Assembly: GCA_037043455.1 (NCBI GenBank)
Contig: JAWPHD010006797.1
Location: 1-64,000, forward strand
Length of the DNA: 64,000 nt
Direction: 5' to 3'
Source: Cyrtodaria siliqua
Lineage: Eukaryota > Mollusca > Bivalvia > Adapedonta > Hiatellidae
The translations under genes were made by a program, and so were the position numbers. Shown piece by piece: positions 1 through 12,500 of this stretch (the first letter of the stretch is position 1; every line of letters begins with the position of its first letter). The notes under the pieces are model-generated. The model was given only the letters and a program-made list of their open reading frames with translations. It ran no database searches and had not been told where the DNA came from.

Positions 1-149
1 GTTGGATAAGTAATTTTGTCTTATTGCAAATTCTGGCTCTTATGGAACCCAAATTGTGATGGCCCATAAAATGTGCAATAAAGGCAGATCTAGGTTTCAT
101 GTAAGCATGTATATATCTATAATTTTGGTTTGGGATTTGTTATAGCATT

Positions 150-985
150 ATGCATCTTATTACTTCACCCATATTGGGGCATGGGCTCCCTCCTCTCCCA
201 ACCCCACTTTTTTTTTTTTTTTTTTTACTATTTCTGAGTTGCTTTTGTCAATTCCTACACATATATGTTGCAACCCCCCCTCCCCCACGCCTCTTACGAC
301 ATCGCACCACCCACCACGCCCCACACTTGTTGTTGTTTTTTTTTTTACATATTTCTGTGTTGCTTTTGTCAATTTGTCAATTCTTACACATATATGTTGC
401 AACCCTCCCGCCCCCTCCCACCCCCCCACCCCCCCACCCCCGCCTCTCACCCCATCACCACACCCACCATGCCCCACACTTGATTTTTTTTTTTTTTTTA
501 CATATTTCTGTGTTGTTTTAGTCAATTCTTACACATATATGTTGCAAACCTCCTGCACCCACCACTCCACCCCCACGCCTCTCACCCATCACCTCCCCAC
601 ACCCATCCCGCTCAGACTTGAAACTTTTTTTTAACTTTTTTTTACATATTTCTGTGTTGCTTTTGTCAGTTCTTATACATGTATGTTGCAACCCTCCCCA
701 CTACCCAACCCCCCCCCCCCCCCCGCCTCTCATGCCATCATCCCCCACCCACCATGCCCCACACTTGATTTTTTTTTTTTTACATATTTCTTGTTGTTTA
801 GTCAATTCTTACACACATAAACCTCCACAAACCCCCAACTGATTCCCGCCTCTCACCCCATCACCCCCACAGCCCACTCCCGCCCCAGACTTGATTTTTT
901 TTTTTTTTTACATATTTCTGTGTTGCTCTTATCAATTCTGACACTTATATGTTTTAAACCCCCCCCCCCCCCCCCCCCCCCCCCT

Positions 986-1016
<31 letters not shown>

Positions 1017-1815
1017 ATCCCATCCCGCCCCACACTTGGAACTTTTTTTTTTTTACATATTTCTTTGTTGTTTAGCAATTCTTACACACATGTGTTGCCC
1101 CCCCCCCGCCTCTCCCCCGCTCTCCCCACACCCAACCTCCACTTGAAACTTTTTTTTTTTACATATTTCTGTGTTGCTTTTATCAATTCTGACATTTATA
1201 TGTTTTAACCCACCCCTCACCCCATCCCCCCATCCCGCCCCACACTTGGAACTTTTTTTTTTCTTTTTTTTTTTACATATTTCTTTGTTGTTTTAGCAAT
1301 TCTTACACACATGTGTAAGCCACCCCCCCCCCCCCCCCCCACCCCCCCCCCCCTTGTCCCACCCACTCCCGCCTCTCCCTCCGCTCTCCCCCAGCTCTCC
1401 CCACACCCCACCCCCACTTGAAACTTTTTTTTTTTTACATATTTCTGTGTTACTTTTGTCAATTCTTACACATATGTGTTGCCCCCCCCCTAGAACTTTT
1501 TTTTTTCCACATATTTCTTTGTTGTTTTACTCAATTCTTACACGTATATGTTGCACCCTCTCCCCCCGCCCCCAACTCACTCCCGCCTCTCCCCTCACCC
1601 CCTGCCTCTCACCCCACCCCACTTGAATTTTTTTTTTTTTTTTTGACATATTTCTATGTTGTTTAAGTCAATTCTTACACTTGTTGCCCTCCCCACCACA
1701 CACCTATACCCCATCCCACTCAAACTCGATTTTATTTTATATTTTTTTACATATTTCTGTGTAGTTTTGGTCAATTCTTACACATAGTTATGTTGTGCTC
1801 CAACCCCACCCCACA
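150..1815. repeat. Poly-T/poly-C minisatellite, about 13 copies
   Basis: A degenerate array of roughly 90-160 bp units. Each unit has a T-run, then the core acatatttctgtgttgcttt, then tcaattcttacacatatatg, then a long C-rich stretch with cacc/ctcc motifs. Cores can be seen near 345, 500, 642, 781, 910, 1053, 1157, 1275, 1435, 1508, 1645 and 1748, with a diverged first copy near 228. C-runs are longest at 958-1014 and 1322-1353. The open frames across it are low-complexity Pro/Phe translations and are not genes. Confidence 0.9.
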
Positions 1816-3415
1816 TTGTTGTAGCCTTGTTTTCTGATGGTATATACTAGCTATAAATTTATTATTCTCCGAAAAATCGAATAGTCGAGCTGCGCTGTTC
1901 TCGACAGCTCTTGTTATGTTGATACATTTACTTTGATGTCATTCTTTTTCTCTTCAATTTATTTAATCCCCAGTAATCAACGTTAATTTGTTTTCATATC
2001 TTTACAAAATTGCAAACCATCAAGCTTTACCTATTAGGCTATTGTCACACTTGTTAATGATCGTTGCCAATTATCTTAGTCCGCGCTAATTGCTTTAAAA
2101 AGCACAAACCAAACTTACAAACTTACCTGTCATCGTTGTAATTAATTTCAGTTTGTCAGCCTACTGGTTACCCATGGATACGGTTACCGAACGATCGAGA
2201 AGCTGTATAAAATTCGGGCACCAGTCGCAATATAGTCTAAATGTACTACGCATTTGTTTTCTGATTTAACCTGTCGAGTACAGTGCGGATGATACATGAT
2301 TCCTACCGTTAATTATATTATCATTTGATTTTTGACTTCTTTAATTGTCTTAGTCAATCGCCAGGTTTTTATTGCATGCAATTTGCAAACTAATTTGCAC
2401 CTCATGAAAAGGAGACACAATCTTCTCCCATAATGCCCCTTGGCCATCCAATCAAATGTTTTCCAGTCATGATTATTGACGCAACATCGTTATTATCCAA
2501 TCAAAGTTTGTATTAAAACAACTAATGAATATTAATGAGTTATGCATGAAGGTAACTCATCTGTCAATCGAACTGGTCCGATCACCCTTGGTGCCTTAAC
2601 ACCTTGTTAATTGGTGTTATTATCGACGTTATTATCATCGCGTGGCGGTGTAATCTTATCTGAATAATTAGCTGGGAACACAGGATTTTACGATATGGAT
2701 TTGAGCTAAAATCTTTTTTTGTTTTTGCCAGGCTACTTCAAAAGAAAATTTGCAGTAGCCCGCCGGACACGCGATAGAAAAAATGGTAGTCCGGATCTCG
2801 ACTTTTGGTAGCCCGCGAGCTCCGGGCAGAGGATTTGTCTGACCCTGCTGTTCAAACAGTTAATATTGGAGTGATCTTTCTTCTTCTACATGTCCATCGT
2901 GACAAATTCGTATGACCACTCAATGTTAATATGAAAGCTGTAATGCAATTGGTTCAATTCGTGTAATCAACCAATGAAATGCACGCTTTCAAATTGATGA
3001 ACTTTAATCAAGGGAGAGAACTCTTTATTGTTCAACAAATAAAATTATGGCTTCAAATTACACTCGATTAAAGATGATTTCTGGTTGAATTTTAGTTTGC
3101 AAAGTTTGATCATCCCGAGATTTTTTTGACTAAACAACCATTTTTGAAAGACAGACTAGCCCAGATTCAGATTGGCCTAGCCCCAGGCATCGGGCTATCC
3201 TATTCTTGGAGCACTGCATTTTCTATCCTCCAAATTTATTACGGTATATATTTAATATTGTTTACCTCTCTGATTGTTGCCAGTCCCTTTAAAGACTAAC
3301 ATTTCACGGTCATATAACTCCCATTATGAATTGCTTTTAGAGATTATATTCTAAATTGTAATCTCTCACACATCTAATCCCGATGAAAAAAACCTTCTAT
3401 GTTGCTTCTTCACAG
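1816..3415. other. Intronic DNA upstream of the first visible exon
   Basis: No exon of the gene could be recognised. The preceding CPLANE1 exon should end with two bases of a split codon and is probably left of the window. Around 2730-2830 there is a GC-richer stretch with two related tagcccgc motifs, and near 3150-3190 a related agcccagat/ctagcccc stretch; these look like old repeat fragments. Otherwise AT-rich and unremarkable. Confidence 0.5.
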
Positions 3416-3598
3416 GCAATACTGGGTGACAGATCTGTCATGGACGTCAGACAACCTGTTTGTGGCTTGCATTCTCAAGAACGGTAGCGTGTGTCTGATA
3501 CCCCGTCTCGGGGAACCAATAATCATACAGACCGACGGATACTCTGTCAACATGGGGCCATCACATTTTCTACCGTTGCACCCTGCCATATTTGTAAG
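3416..3598 (+). CDS. CPLANE1: CPLANE1 exon 1 of window (end of WD40-like region)
   Basis: Acceptor cttcttcacag before 3416 and strong donor AAG|GTATGT after 3598. Begins with the third base and ends with two bases of a codon. The peptide QYWVTDLSWTSDNLFVACIL followed by KNGSVCLI and FLPLHP matches the human YWVGDISWTHDSLFLTCMLK...FIPLHP block near residue 340, in the beta-propeller-like N-terminal region. The leftover AG joins the T of 5884 to make Ser. A weaker donor (TTT|GTAAGG) exists five bases upstream but breaks the phase. Confidence 0.93.
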
Positions 3599-6500
3599 GT
3601 ATGTGAAAGCAGAGACTAATAAACCAATGCATGCATTTGTAACTGTGAAGAAATTGTCATTTCTTAAACCAGTCTGCCATGGTCTCAAATTAAAGACATT
3701 AATGTTTGAAATGCAATGGTACTTTTTAAAATATTTAAAATGTCCAAATATTTGCTGAAATTTGGAACTGTATAGAATTCATCATTTTTCACAGCAGCAG
3801 TCTGTAATAGGTCTCAAATTAAAGAGAATAATTCCCTGTGTGTGGTGATTTTGTTACATTCATTCTGGCTTAAATATAAGAAGAGAAAATAAAAAACGAG
3901 ATTTTGCAGCCATACAAGATTATGTGAGATTTGAGTAATAGTCTCGGCCTGCCAGACCATATCATGCATATGTCTTACTTGCAGATATTGGTCTTGGCAG
4001 ATTAGGCCAATTAATGCGCCCACTAGTGATTAGCGAATTTATTCGCGCGTTTTTTCACCCGCATAAAGTCGACATTTGCGTGACATTTTGTAAATAAACG
4101 TACAAGGTCAATTATTGACACACCAGTTATAAATTCGAAATTAATATTAAAGGGACACTGTCCGTAAGTAAGCAGATATTGAGCATAACCAAATAACTGG
4201 CTGACTTTTATTCAGTGAAATGTATACATGAAAACATGAGGATAGACCCTAAGAAGTATGTAGGAATACATTCGTGAGTTTGAAAAAAAAAAGTTTTAAT
4301 TATTATATGTAAATAAAGTGGGACCCACAATATTTACCTTTTCTGCGATGACGTGACTTCCATTAGCGCATTAGGTTTTCACCACAGTATGTATTGAGAA
4401 ACATGTATAGCCCGCATAGCTCAGACGGGAGCGTGGTCGACCACTTTACGCTCACGCACACTATTATTACGGCGAGTGTAATTTTAGTTTGGGCTGCGAG
4501 TTCAAACGCACAAAGCGGATTTACTTTTTTTTGTACCGCGATTGAATTCCGTTAAACAATCTTGCTTTTAATTAGTAAATATTCAATAATGTTTAGTGTG
4601 TAGTGTTTGCGAACATATTATTGTGTGTTTTATAAGCTAAAAGTTACGGACAGTGTCCCTTTAAATTAACTTGAAAATAAGTTTTTTTGAAAGTCTCGAA
4701 GAATCTCTCAAAATCTCGCCAAAAGCACCCCAAACTTGAGGGACGATTTCAAACGTCCTATTTTCCCCCAGGCCCTGGTTCTGGATCTGTGTATGATAGC
4801 GTAACGAAGAAATCAGAAGCGGGCCAGGTGACCGAGGCTATTTCAGTAAATGCCCAATCTCTACTTCTTAGATCTCTGGTGAAAGTAAGGGTTTTCCTTT
4901 GCATTACTTTGTTAATGAAGAGCATTCCATAAAGTTCTCCCATAAAAAATAATCTTATTAATAATACCGTAGTGGCACTTTAGTTACATTGCAAAATTTA
5001 ACTGTTTAACCCTTAACCCTACATATATATAATGGACTGTTCTTTCTTTGAATTAAGACCATTCCATTTATGTGACAAAGGGGTGTTTGGGGAGAAATGA
5101 CTGATCAGGAGCTGGACATTTTAAACCCTGATCAGCCTTATAGTCGTGCTTAGCGGGTTAAGGGTTAATTGTGTTTATGTAGACCATCAATAGTTGATGA
5201 TTTATTCGTGGCCCAGTGGATAGCATGGTGGACTTGGAACTGGAAGATAGGGGTTTAAGCCTCACCGGTTCCATTGAGCTTTGTCAGTATGTTCTTGGGC
5301 AAGAAACTTTACCTTTCCCTTGTTCGTTGGATGGGACCATAAACCATGTATCTTAGCACGTTAAAGAACCATAGGAATCTATTTGTTAGTAAGAGTAATT
5401 CTGGTTCCCTGATTCCTATGCATCGTTACTCTCTCTCTAGGATGGCTCTATACAACATATATTAATTTGTTGATGAGCCATTCAACAACATTCATTTCAA
5501 CTCATTTGTAGTCATCCTGTTAAAATCTAGTATTTGCTGGAAATGACACCAAAACCCTCTTGCCTCTTACTGTTAGGTTCTACAGTTTTAAGTGACAAGC
5601 AGTGTTGTATTGTCTACTTCATTTATCAATTACTCATTGAAAAATTAATGTTTAATACACGTCTACAAAACATCATTTCTTGAAGCAGTTCCAATTTGTA
5701 TTTAATATTAAGTATAAAACCAAGTATTTCCTTTCCTTTTTGTCAGTTTTTAGCAAACCATGATGTAACACCATTTTTCATTGGCATTCCAGCCTCCCAT
5801 TCAGAACATGTTAAATCAAGACCATTCAACTATACACCTTGTATGTGTTATTAAATATAAAAGCAATTCCTTTCCATTTTCAGTGACAACCATGGAGGTT
5901 TGGAACCATCCTCTGCAGAACAGGATCCCATGCAACAGCGGTTTTCATTGGCTACTCATCCCAGCCTTCCCATCATCCTCTTCTCAGATGGCTTCCTGGT
6001 CACAGTGGTGCAACTTCCTGTGGAACTGACCTCTGTGACCCTTATGAGAGGACTGGTTATAGAATCTGCCAAGCTTTTAAAGAAGTTGTATGCACAGGAG
6101 AATTTGGATATGACAGTGGCAGATGCTTATAAACTGACAAAAGGTAAATCAGTTTGACTAATGGAGGTTTGATCAGGAAAATGCCGGAAAACATGTTTGG
6201 TCTGCTGCTTAAGAAACCACCTTTTCCTCTTAAAAGATAACGACTACCTTAAACCAGTCAGATAACCATCCAGACTTATTGTCCAGAAATAAAGCATCTA
6301 ATAATTATTGGGTTTCACTAAAGTCGGTAAAAGATTGGAAACGAAAATATCATTGATATATGAAAAACAATCATCAAACTAAAAATTACTCAATTGAAAA
6401 TAAATTGTAAATTGGTGGTTAATTTGTGTTTCCTCATTGTGTCATTAATATTAAAAAAAATATGTTTGACAAAATTATAGTGAAATAAATCATAGCTAAT

Positions 6501-9500
6501 CTGGAGCTAAGCTGCTTTGAGAGTAGTTCAAGTTGTTGTTTATTACAGGTCAAAAGGGAACAAAGCAACCACAGACAGACCAAAAGAAACCTTCGAAACC
6601 TTTCGAGTTTGAACTGGCCGAGATATCGCTAAATGCCACTCATGAAAGTGAGGTCAGCATTATTGAGACAACAAATAAGTTTGGCTTCGATCAGTTTGGT
6701 GCTATTGGAAATTTGGATTCCGGAAAAATCGTGTTTGGTGAACCGGAAATGATCTCCATTGATCCGAATGCCACTTTCTCCGGACTAGAGGCATCTGATT
6801 CACTACTGAAATATTTGGAAGCGTCGATGTCAGTACTGACCTTAGCCTGGAAACTGGCCGCTTCCTACTCTGATGTCTGGACTTCCGAAGTGGACAATAT
6901 TGCTAAGCAGACAGTGCACAATTTGTCAAAAATATTTAGCATCGTTCTCGACTGTCCAGCCGTGGAAACCATTATACCGGTGCTTACTCCACGACAAAGT
7001 TCAGCAATCCAGAATCCACGAGTCTACAATATAATCGTGGCTTATCGTAATGTTTTACAATTACTGCGCTTTGACACATTCAACCAGCACCTGATTCCTG
7101 CTGCATTGCGACTGGTACACAAAACTATTATCCTAATGTTGACAAGTCAAGAGCTGGAGAATACCGACCCAAAACTAAAAACTTTATTCGGGTGTTACAG
7201 TCTGCTGAAACACGCCGAAACCAGTCTCAATCGTGTGTACGTCTGGATGCCATCACAGAGTGAATCTGGTTCTCCGACTGGGGATGGATCACCAAGAAGA
7301 TTTGAGCCAGCTGTGATGGTGAAAGTAGAGAAGCAGACACGAGGGAGCGCCAGTAGTACTCAGGGGGTACATCTAGACCAGAAGGGTCAGCTTCCAGGGA
7401 AAAGGTAGGAATATTTTAACTCGAGTTTACGACTGATTCTTGAACTAAGACAATGCGCAGGAAAGAAGCATTTGGTACAGATGGTTCTAACATTAAAACA
7501 CATTTTCTTCAATTCAGGGCACTAGTCAGCTTTTAGGGGACTGGGGCCAGGGCCCACAGGAAGGGGAATTTTGCGTTGTTTTCATATCAAAGGGGAATTC
7601 CTAAGAAACACAAATTAGTGTGGTTTTTTTTGTTGTTTTTTAAGTGGCACTAAGAATGTACCATTCCAAATTGCAAAAAGTATGCTGTTGTCCTGTATTG
7701 GCATGATTGGAGTTTAAAATATTCTAATAAAAACATTTTTTTTTTTTTAAAATTAAGAGGGGAATTTTTTACAGGAAAAGGGGGAAAATATCTACTTTTA
7801 TGGGACGGAAATGGCCAAACGAGTGCCCTGCAATTATAAAGATTGAAGCATTAAGATAATTTTTTAAGTAAATGTCCTGAAGACTACTGCAATTTGCTGA
7901 CAGTCGAGGCAAAGGGGAACTGCCTTGCCTCCGAACACACTGATGGAAGTCCTTTAAAGAATAATCTGGTAAGCTAAAAAATGTTTCTGGTTTGCTTAAA
8001 ATTGATTTAATATTTAAATACTTCTTATTTGTTGTAGACTTGCGGCAACATGGAAGTTGCTTTATAAGCATATACTAGACTACCAGAGTCAGGTGTCAAA
8101 CTCTGGGGACCCTAAGGGGGAACTCCCCCATCTGGAGAAGCTCATGTACTCACTGCAGCAGACACTTCAAGAAACAGATACTGAGATTACCCCGAGAAGG
8201 GCCTCTGCGAAATTGTCATCAGGTTTGAATTATTTACTTTGTTAACTTACAAATTAGGTCTGCCAAAAACAAGAGTTTGCGGGTATCCTGAATATTTATT
8301 CAGTTTTAAAGCTTTATATACTTACGGTTAACATGTTGTGTATTAGAGGGTCTAAAATGGGCTTCTATTGTTGTCAAGGAGATGTAATTTCCATATTCTG
8401 TTTAAATATTGCCATTAATGAGCATGTCCCTCGAAAATGATTTGTATAGTGTCAATGTTTCAGGAAACGGGAAAACTGATTATGTATTTAAAAAAAACAT
8501 GACCTAATTCAGTGCTACTTTATTTTGACCATTATTTGGCAGCATCGATAGCTCAGCGGCAGACCTGCAGGTTTGGGGTTGAACCATGGCAGTGGCGTGT
8601 CTGATGGGAACTTCATTATTCATAGATGGGAACTTCATTCTTCATCTCTTTTCCCTCTAAGGTGGCTGCCCCAATATGACCTTACATGCCTTATCTCTCT
8701 AATTTCGTTTGGCCATTATTTTGGTATTGTAGCTGAACTTACATGTAGAGGGCAACTAAAATATAATCCAAAATAATTGTTTTATCATGGATGTATATTT
8801 TCTTCCAGTGTGGCTAAGACACGCCTTTCCATTTGGTCTGATGTCTGAGTCAGATAGTTTCATGTATACTGGGGAAGACAGGGGGACAGAGTCTTCTATA
8901 GAACCCAAATCATCCTCTTCTCTCAGCCCTAATAACTCCACCTTGAAGGGTGCACAGTTATATTCGTCGTCACAAAAAGAAAACTCAACCTCAACTTGTT
9001 CATCTTTCGGGAATCTATCTCCTACCTCTGCAGCCCAATTTCAAAATTCCTCACTCAGAATTACTGCCTTTTCTTCCTCCTCGAAAGGAGAGTCCACCTC
9101 CACGAGTGGTAAAAGCTCTAAAAACTCAACTGATGATCATATGCAAAGCCCAACCAAATATGGTGTATTCAATAAAATAAGAGCTGCTGTTTCTTATCGA
9201 AAATCAGGACAAAAAGAGACTGGCCCCAGTCCCAGAACTGGTACTGATTCTTCTATTCAAGTCGGTTCATTTTCATCATCTGCAAACTCAAAGCCAAGCA
9301 GCTCTTCAAGTATGTCGTTTTTTAGCGGTAAGAGATTGTCGCTAAACATAGGTTCCTACTCTTCATCATCCAAAGAAAATACTTCCAATTCAAGTGGGAA
9401 AAGCTCCACGATCCCCATCATAATGTTGGATATTTTGGAAAACAAAGGGATTCCAACTGATAATTACATGGGTGAAATGGAAAATGTTGATGCGGATATG

Positions 9501-12500
9501 CCCAAGTCAGAGGGGTTTGACGTTTTGGAGGGGACTAAGGAATTTGAAGTGTCTCAAGTAAGAGAGAGTGCCTCAGAACAATCCGAGAGTGTAGGAATAA
9601 AGCAAGATGGAAAGAAATCTAAACCTGATAGTAAGCAAAAGCACTAAGAGAGTTTGTGTGTGTAAAACTTTGGGAAAAGAAAGCACTGGGTGTTATGGCT
9701 GCACTGTTTGTGTTTAAGGGTCATGCTTTTTTCAGCTCTAGTGGTTGGAGACCGAAAAATCTTATGTTTTAGCAATTAATCTGTCCATTAACTTTTTGCT
9801 GGTCAGTGCTATAGCACCATGTAAAACCTGTGAAAATGAAACACTGGCTGCTATGACTGCACTATTTGCTGTTTCAGGTTGATGCGTGTGGTTTTATACA
9901 TAACTTGATACCTATACCTTACACTTTAATATGAACACAGTCATTACTGCATATGGATTCATGATACAGAATTATATATGTGTACCTTAAACTTTGATAA
10001 AAAAGATCAATTCACATAACATGATACATAATTATATATGTGTACCTTAAACTCTGATAAAGAATATCAATTCACATAACATGATACATAATTATATATG
10101 TGTACCTTAAACTTTGATTAAGAAGATCAATTCACATAACATGATACATAATTATATATGTGTACCTTAAACTTTGATAAAGAAGATCAATTCACATAAC
10201 ATGATACAAATACCATACACTTTAATGCAGAACACCATTGCTACTGGTGGATTCATGTAACATGATATGTATTTTCTAAGCAGTGTGAAAATATGGACAA
10301 TTCCGGAACTGCTCTGTAAATAACAATTCTTAAAATGGAATGCGCAACAGGTAAAAATAGAAAATATACGCAGTGTCTGCGCAATTTCATAATACATGGA
10401 CAAAGTAGAAATGCATGTTGAGATTTGACTAGGAGGATACTGTTTTGAAACATGCATTCCCAGTTTTCTTGTTTATCACAGTTTATTAAAAATTGAGTAT
10501 GAATTGATTCATATGAACTTAATAACACAACAATGAGGAAGTCAACTTAGTAAGCACCAATGTTTCTTTGACATTTGGTCTGGTATATATATAACTTCCG
10601 ATTTGCAATTTTGTATTCCATCAAAGAAATATTCAGGGACCATGCTACAAGCGCTGCTTGTTCTCGAATTGACGTGTAATCTTCAGATATGTGCAGCTTG
10701 AGGTATTTTTGCTGTTTTTGTTTTATATGCTGTTGTCACAATGCACTCAGTTGTGCGTGATTTGACAAATACTGTATTACTAGCAATCCTTAATATTTGG
10801 AATGCTTGAACATGTTGAACAATCTCATTAAAATCAGACCCTTTATCACGCTATGATACTCTACACTACTAAGGATCTGACAACACTGCATTGTAGGTCA
10901 CGTCAGATTGACCTTACGATTATCCAATCAGATTTCAGCCTACAAAATCGATGGTAAAGACTGCTTCACTGCGCATGCAGCATTTCAGTCCAACTCTGTG
11001 GAGCAGTTTACACTCGGTATTGAAAGAGACAATGTCCATAACTTTTAGCTTATAAAACACAAAATAATTGCGTTGACAAACATAACACACCAACCATTAT
11101 TGAATATTTACTGAAAAAAAACAAGATTGACGGAATTCAATAGCGGTAAAAAAAAATGTACCGCTTAGTAGGGTTGTCCCCACATAAAAATTACACTTGC
11201 GGGTAATAATAATAGAACGTCGCAATAGTCAACTGAGCTAAGCAGGCCAGACGTACTTAGACATACTATTTAAAAAATTAATGTAATAATCTCGGTAGAT
11301 TATATATTTTTCAAATAGATCTACTGTTCTGAATGTTTTCAAAACACATGACCGCGCCCTAATTTTCTTCGTATTCTTGATGTAAAACATGCCATTTAGG
11401 GCATTTCTTTGAATTTATCTTGCAATGAACAGCAATAACACACGAAGACTTTATCTTTTTTTTTATATAGATCTATGTGTTTTACGTGGATTTTCGTTCA
11501 TTTCACTCGAACATCATCTGAAGTGCATATTATGAAACGCACGATTTCATTGGTTGAATTTAGTTGATCTTCTCATGAATATTGATTAGATGAAAGGTCG
11601 ATCTGATGTGACCTCCAAGGCAGTGTTGTCAGATCCTATAGCGGAGAGTATCAAAGCGTAATTAGGATATGTTTTAATGAGATTGTCATCTTGAACATTT
11701 TAAACAGGGTACATGTAATTTGTAATTCAAAATCATATGTTTTATAATGCATGACTGGATTTATATATACTAGCAATTTATTGAGTAATTCGCTTAGATA
11801 ATTACATCATAAAACAGGTTTTACATCGGTGAGCAATGCATTAAAATTTAATATCCATTTCATTTGATGCCACAGGCTTACAACATCTCCATAAATAATA
11901 ATAGCCTATCTGTTCAGCCTGCATAAAATTGCATAATGGGTGCATTATTTTACAAGTACTATCAAACGAAACACCAAACTTAAAATGCTGTCAAAATGGA
12001 AAATTATTTTGATTTATTTTCATAAACACATTACATATTATATTGTGCATAGTATGAAGCCCCAAATGAATTATAACTTATGATTTATACGTCTGAAACT
12101 TGTGACGTCCTTGAATTTTTACAGCCAAGACATTGTTATAAAAAATAATTTAACCGGATTGAACATGAGACACATTTAATGCACATGCAACTTTTACTTA
12201 AACTAAAAGCACTTTATTATGGTATCATTTATATTTGGAAAGTCATCTGATCGCTCCATTACCTTTAAATGCAACACATATTGAGATTTGCTAAAATTCA
12301 CTACTATACTGAGCAAAATAAATTTAGCAAATAAAATGCACATCATTTCCATAGACGAGATGCGAAGTCGTGTATGTTCGGGGTCAATGATGAAGTGACA
12401 TAGATGTGACCAATAATTATGCTAAAAAGTCATTTGGTGTTCATAATTATGTTTAATCTATGTCACTAAAAAGTTGTGCTAAACTTTTTTTGTTCAGTAA

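Larger units (their letters stand above)
3599..5883. other. Intron 1, filled with three transposon-derived repeats
   Basis: Contains a foldback element (4148-4664), a short TIR element (5006-5168) and a tRNA-derived SINE (5206-5508), listed separately. An open stretch at 4772-4885 with an acceptor-like start and donor-like ends does not fit the phase of the neighbouring exons and is not annotated as coding. Confidence 0.6.

Noticed and set aside
150..1666. Several Pro/His/Phe-rich open frames on both strands
   Set aside because: Low-complexity translation of poly-T/poly-C units with no start context, splice logic or domain.
3594..3598. Alternative donor TTT|GTAAGG for exon 1
   Set aside because: Leaves phase 0, which would start exon 2 with TGA; the AAG|GTATGT donor at 3599 keeps the frame.
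4409..4510. Functional tRNA gene
   Set aside because: A- and B-box-like motifs are present, but the spacing is long and no paired acceptor stem was found; it is enclosed by terminal inverted repeats.
4772..4885. Possible extra exon with acceptor cctattttcccccag and donors CTG|GTGAAA or AAA|GTAAGG, peptide beginning GPGSGSVYDSVTKKSEAGQV
   Set aside because: Its start needs one leftover base but exon 1 leaves two, and its phase-0 end would read TGA at the start of exon 2. Exons 1 and 2 join perfectly without it and match human CPLANE1. It could be part of an unknown isoform only if further exons exist.
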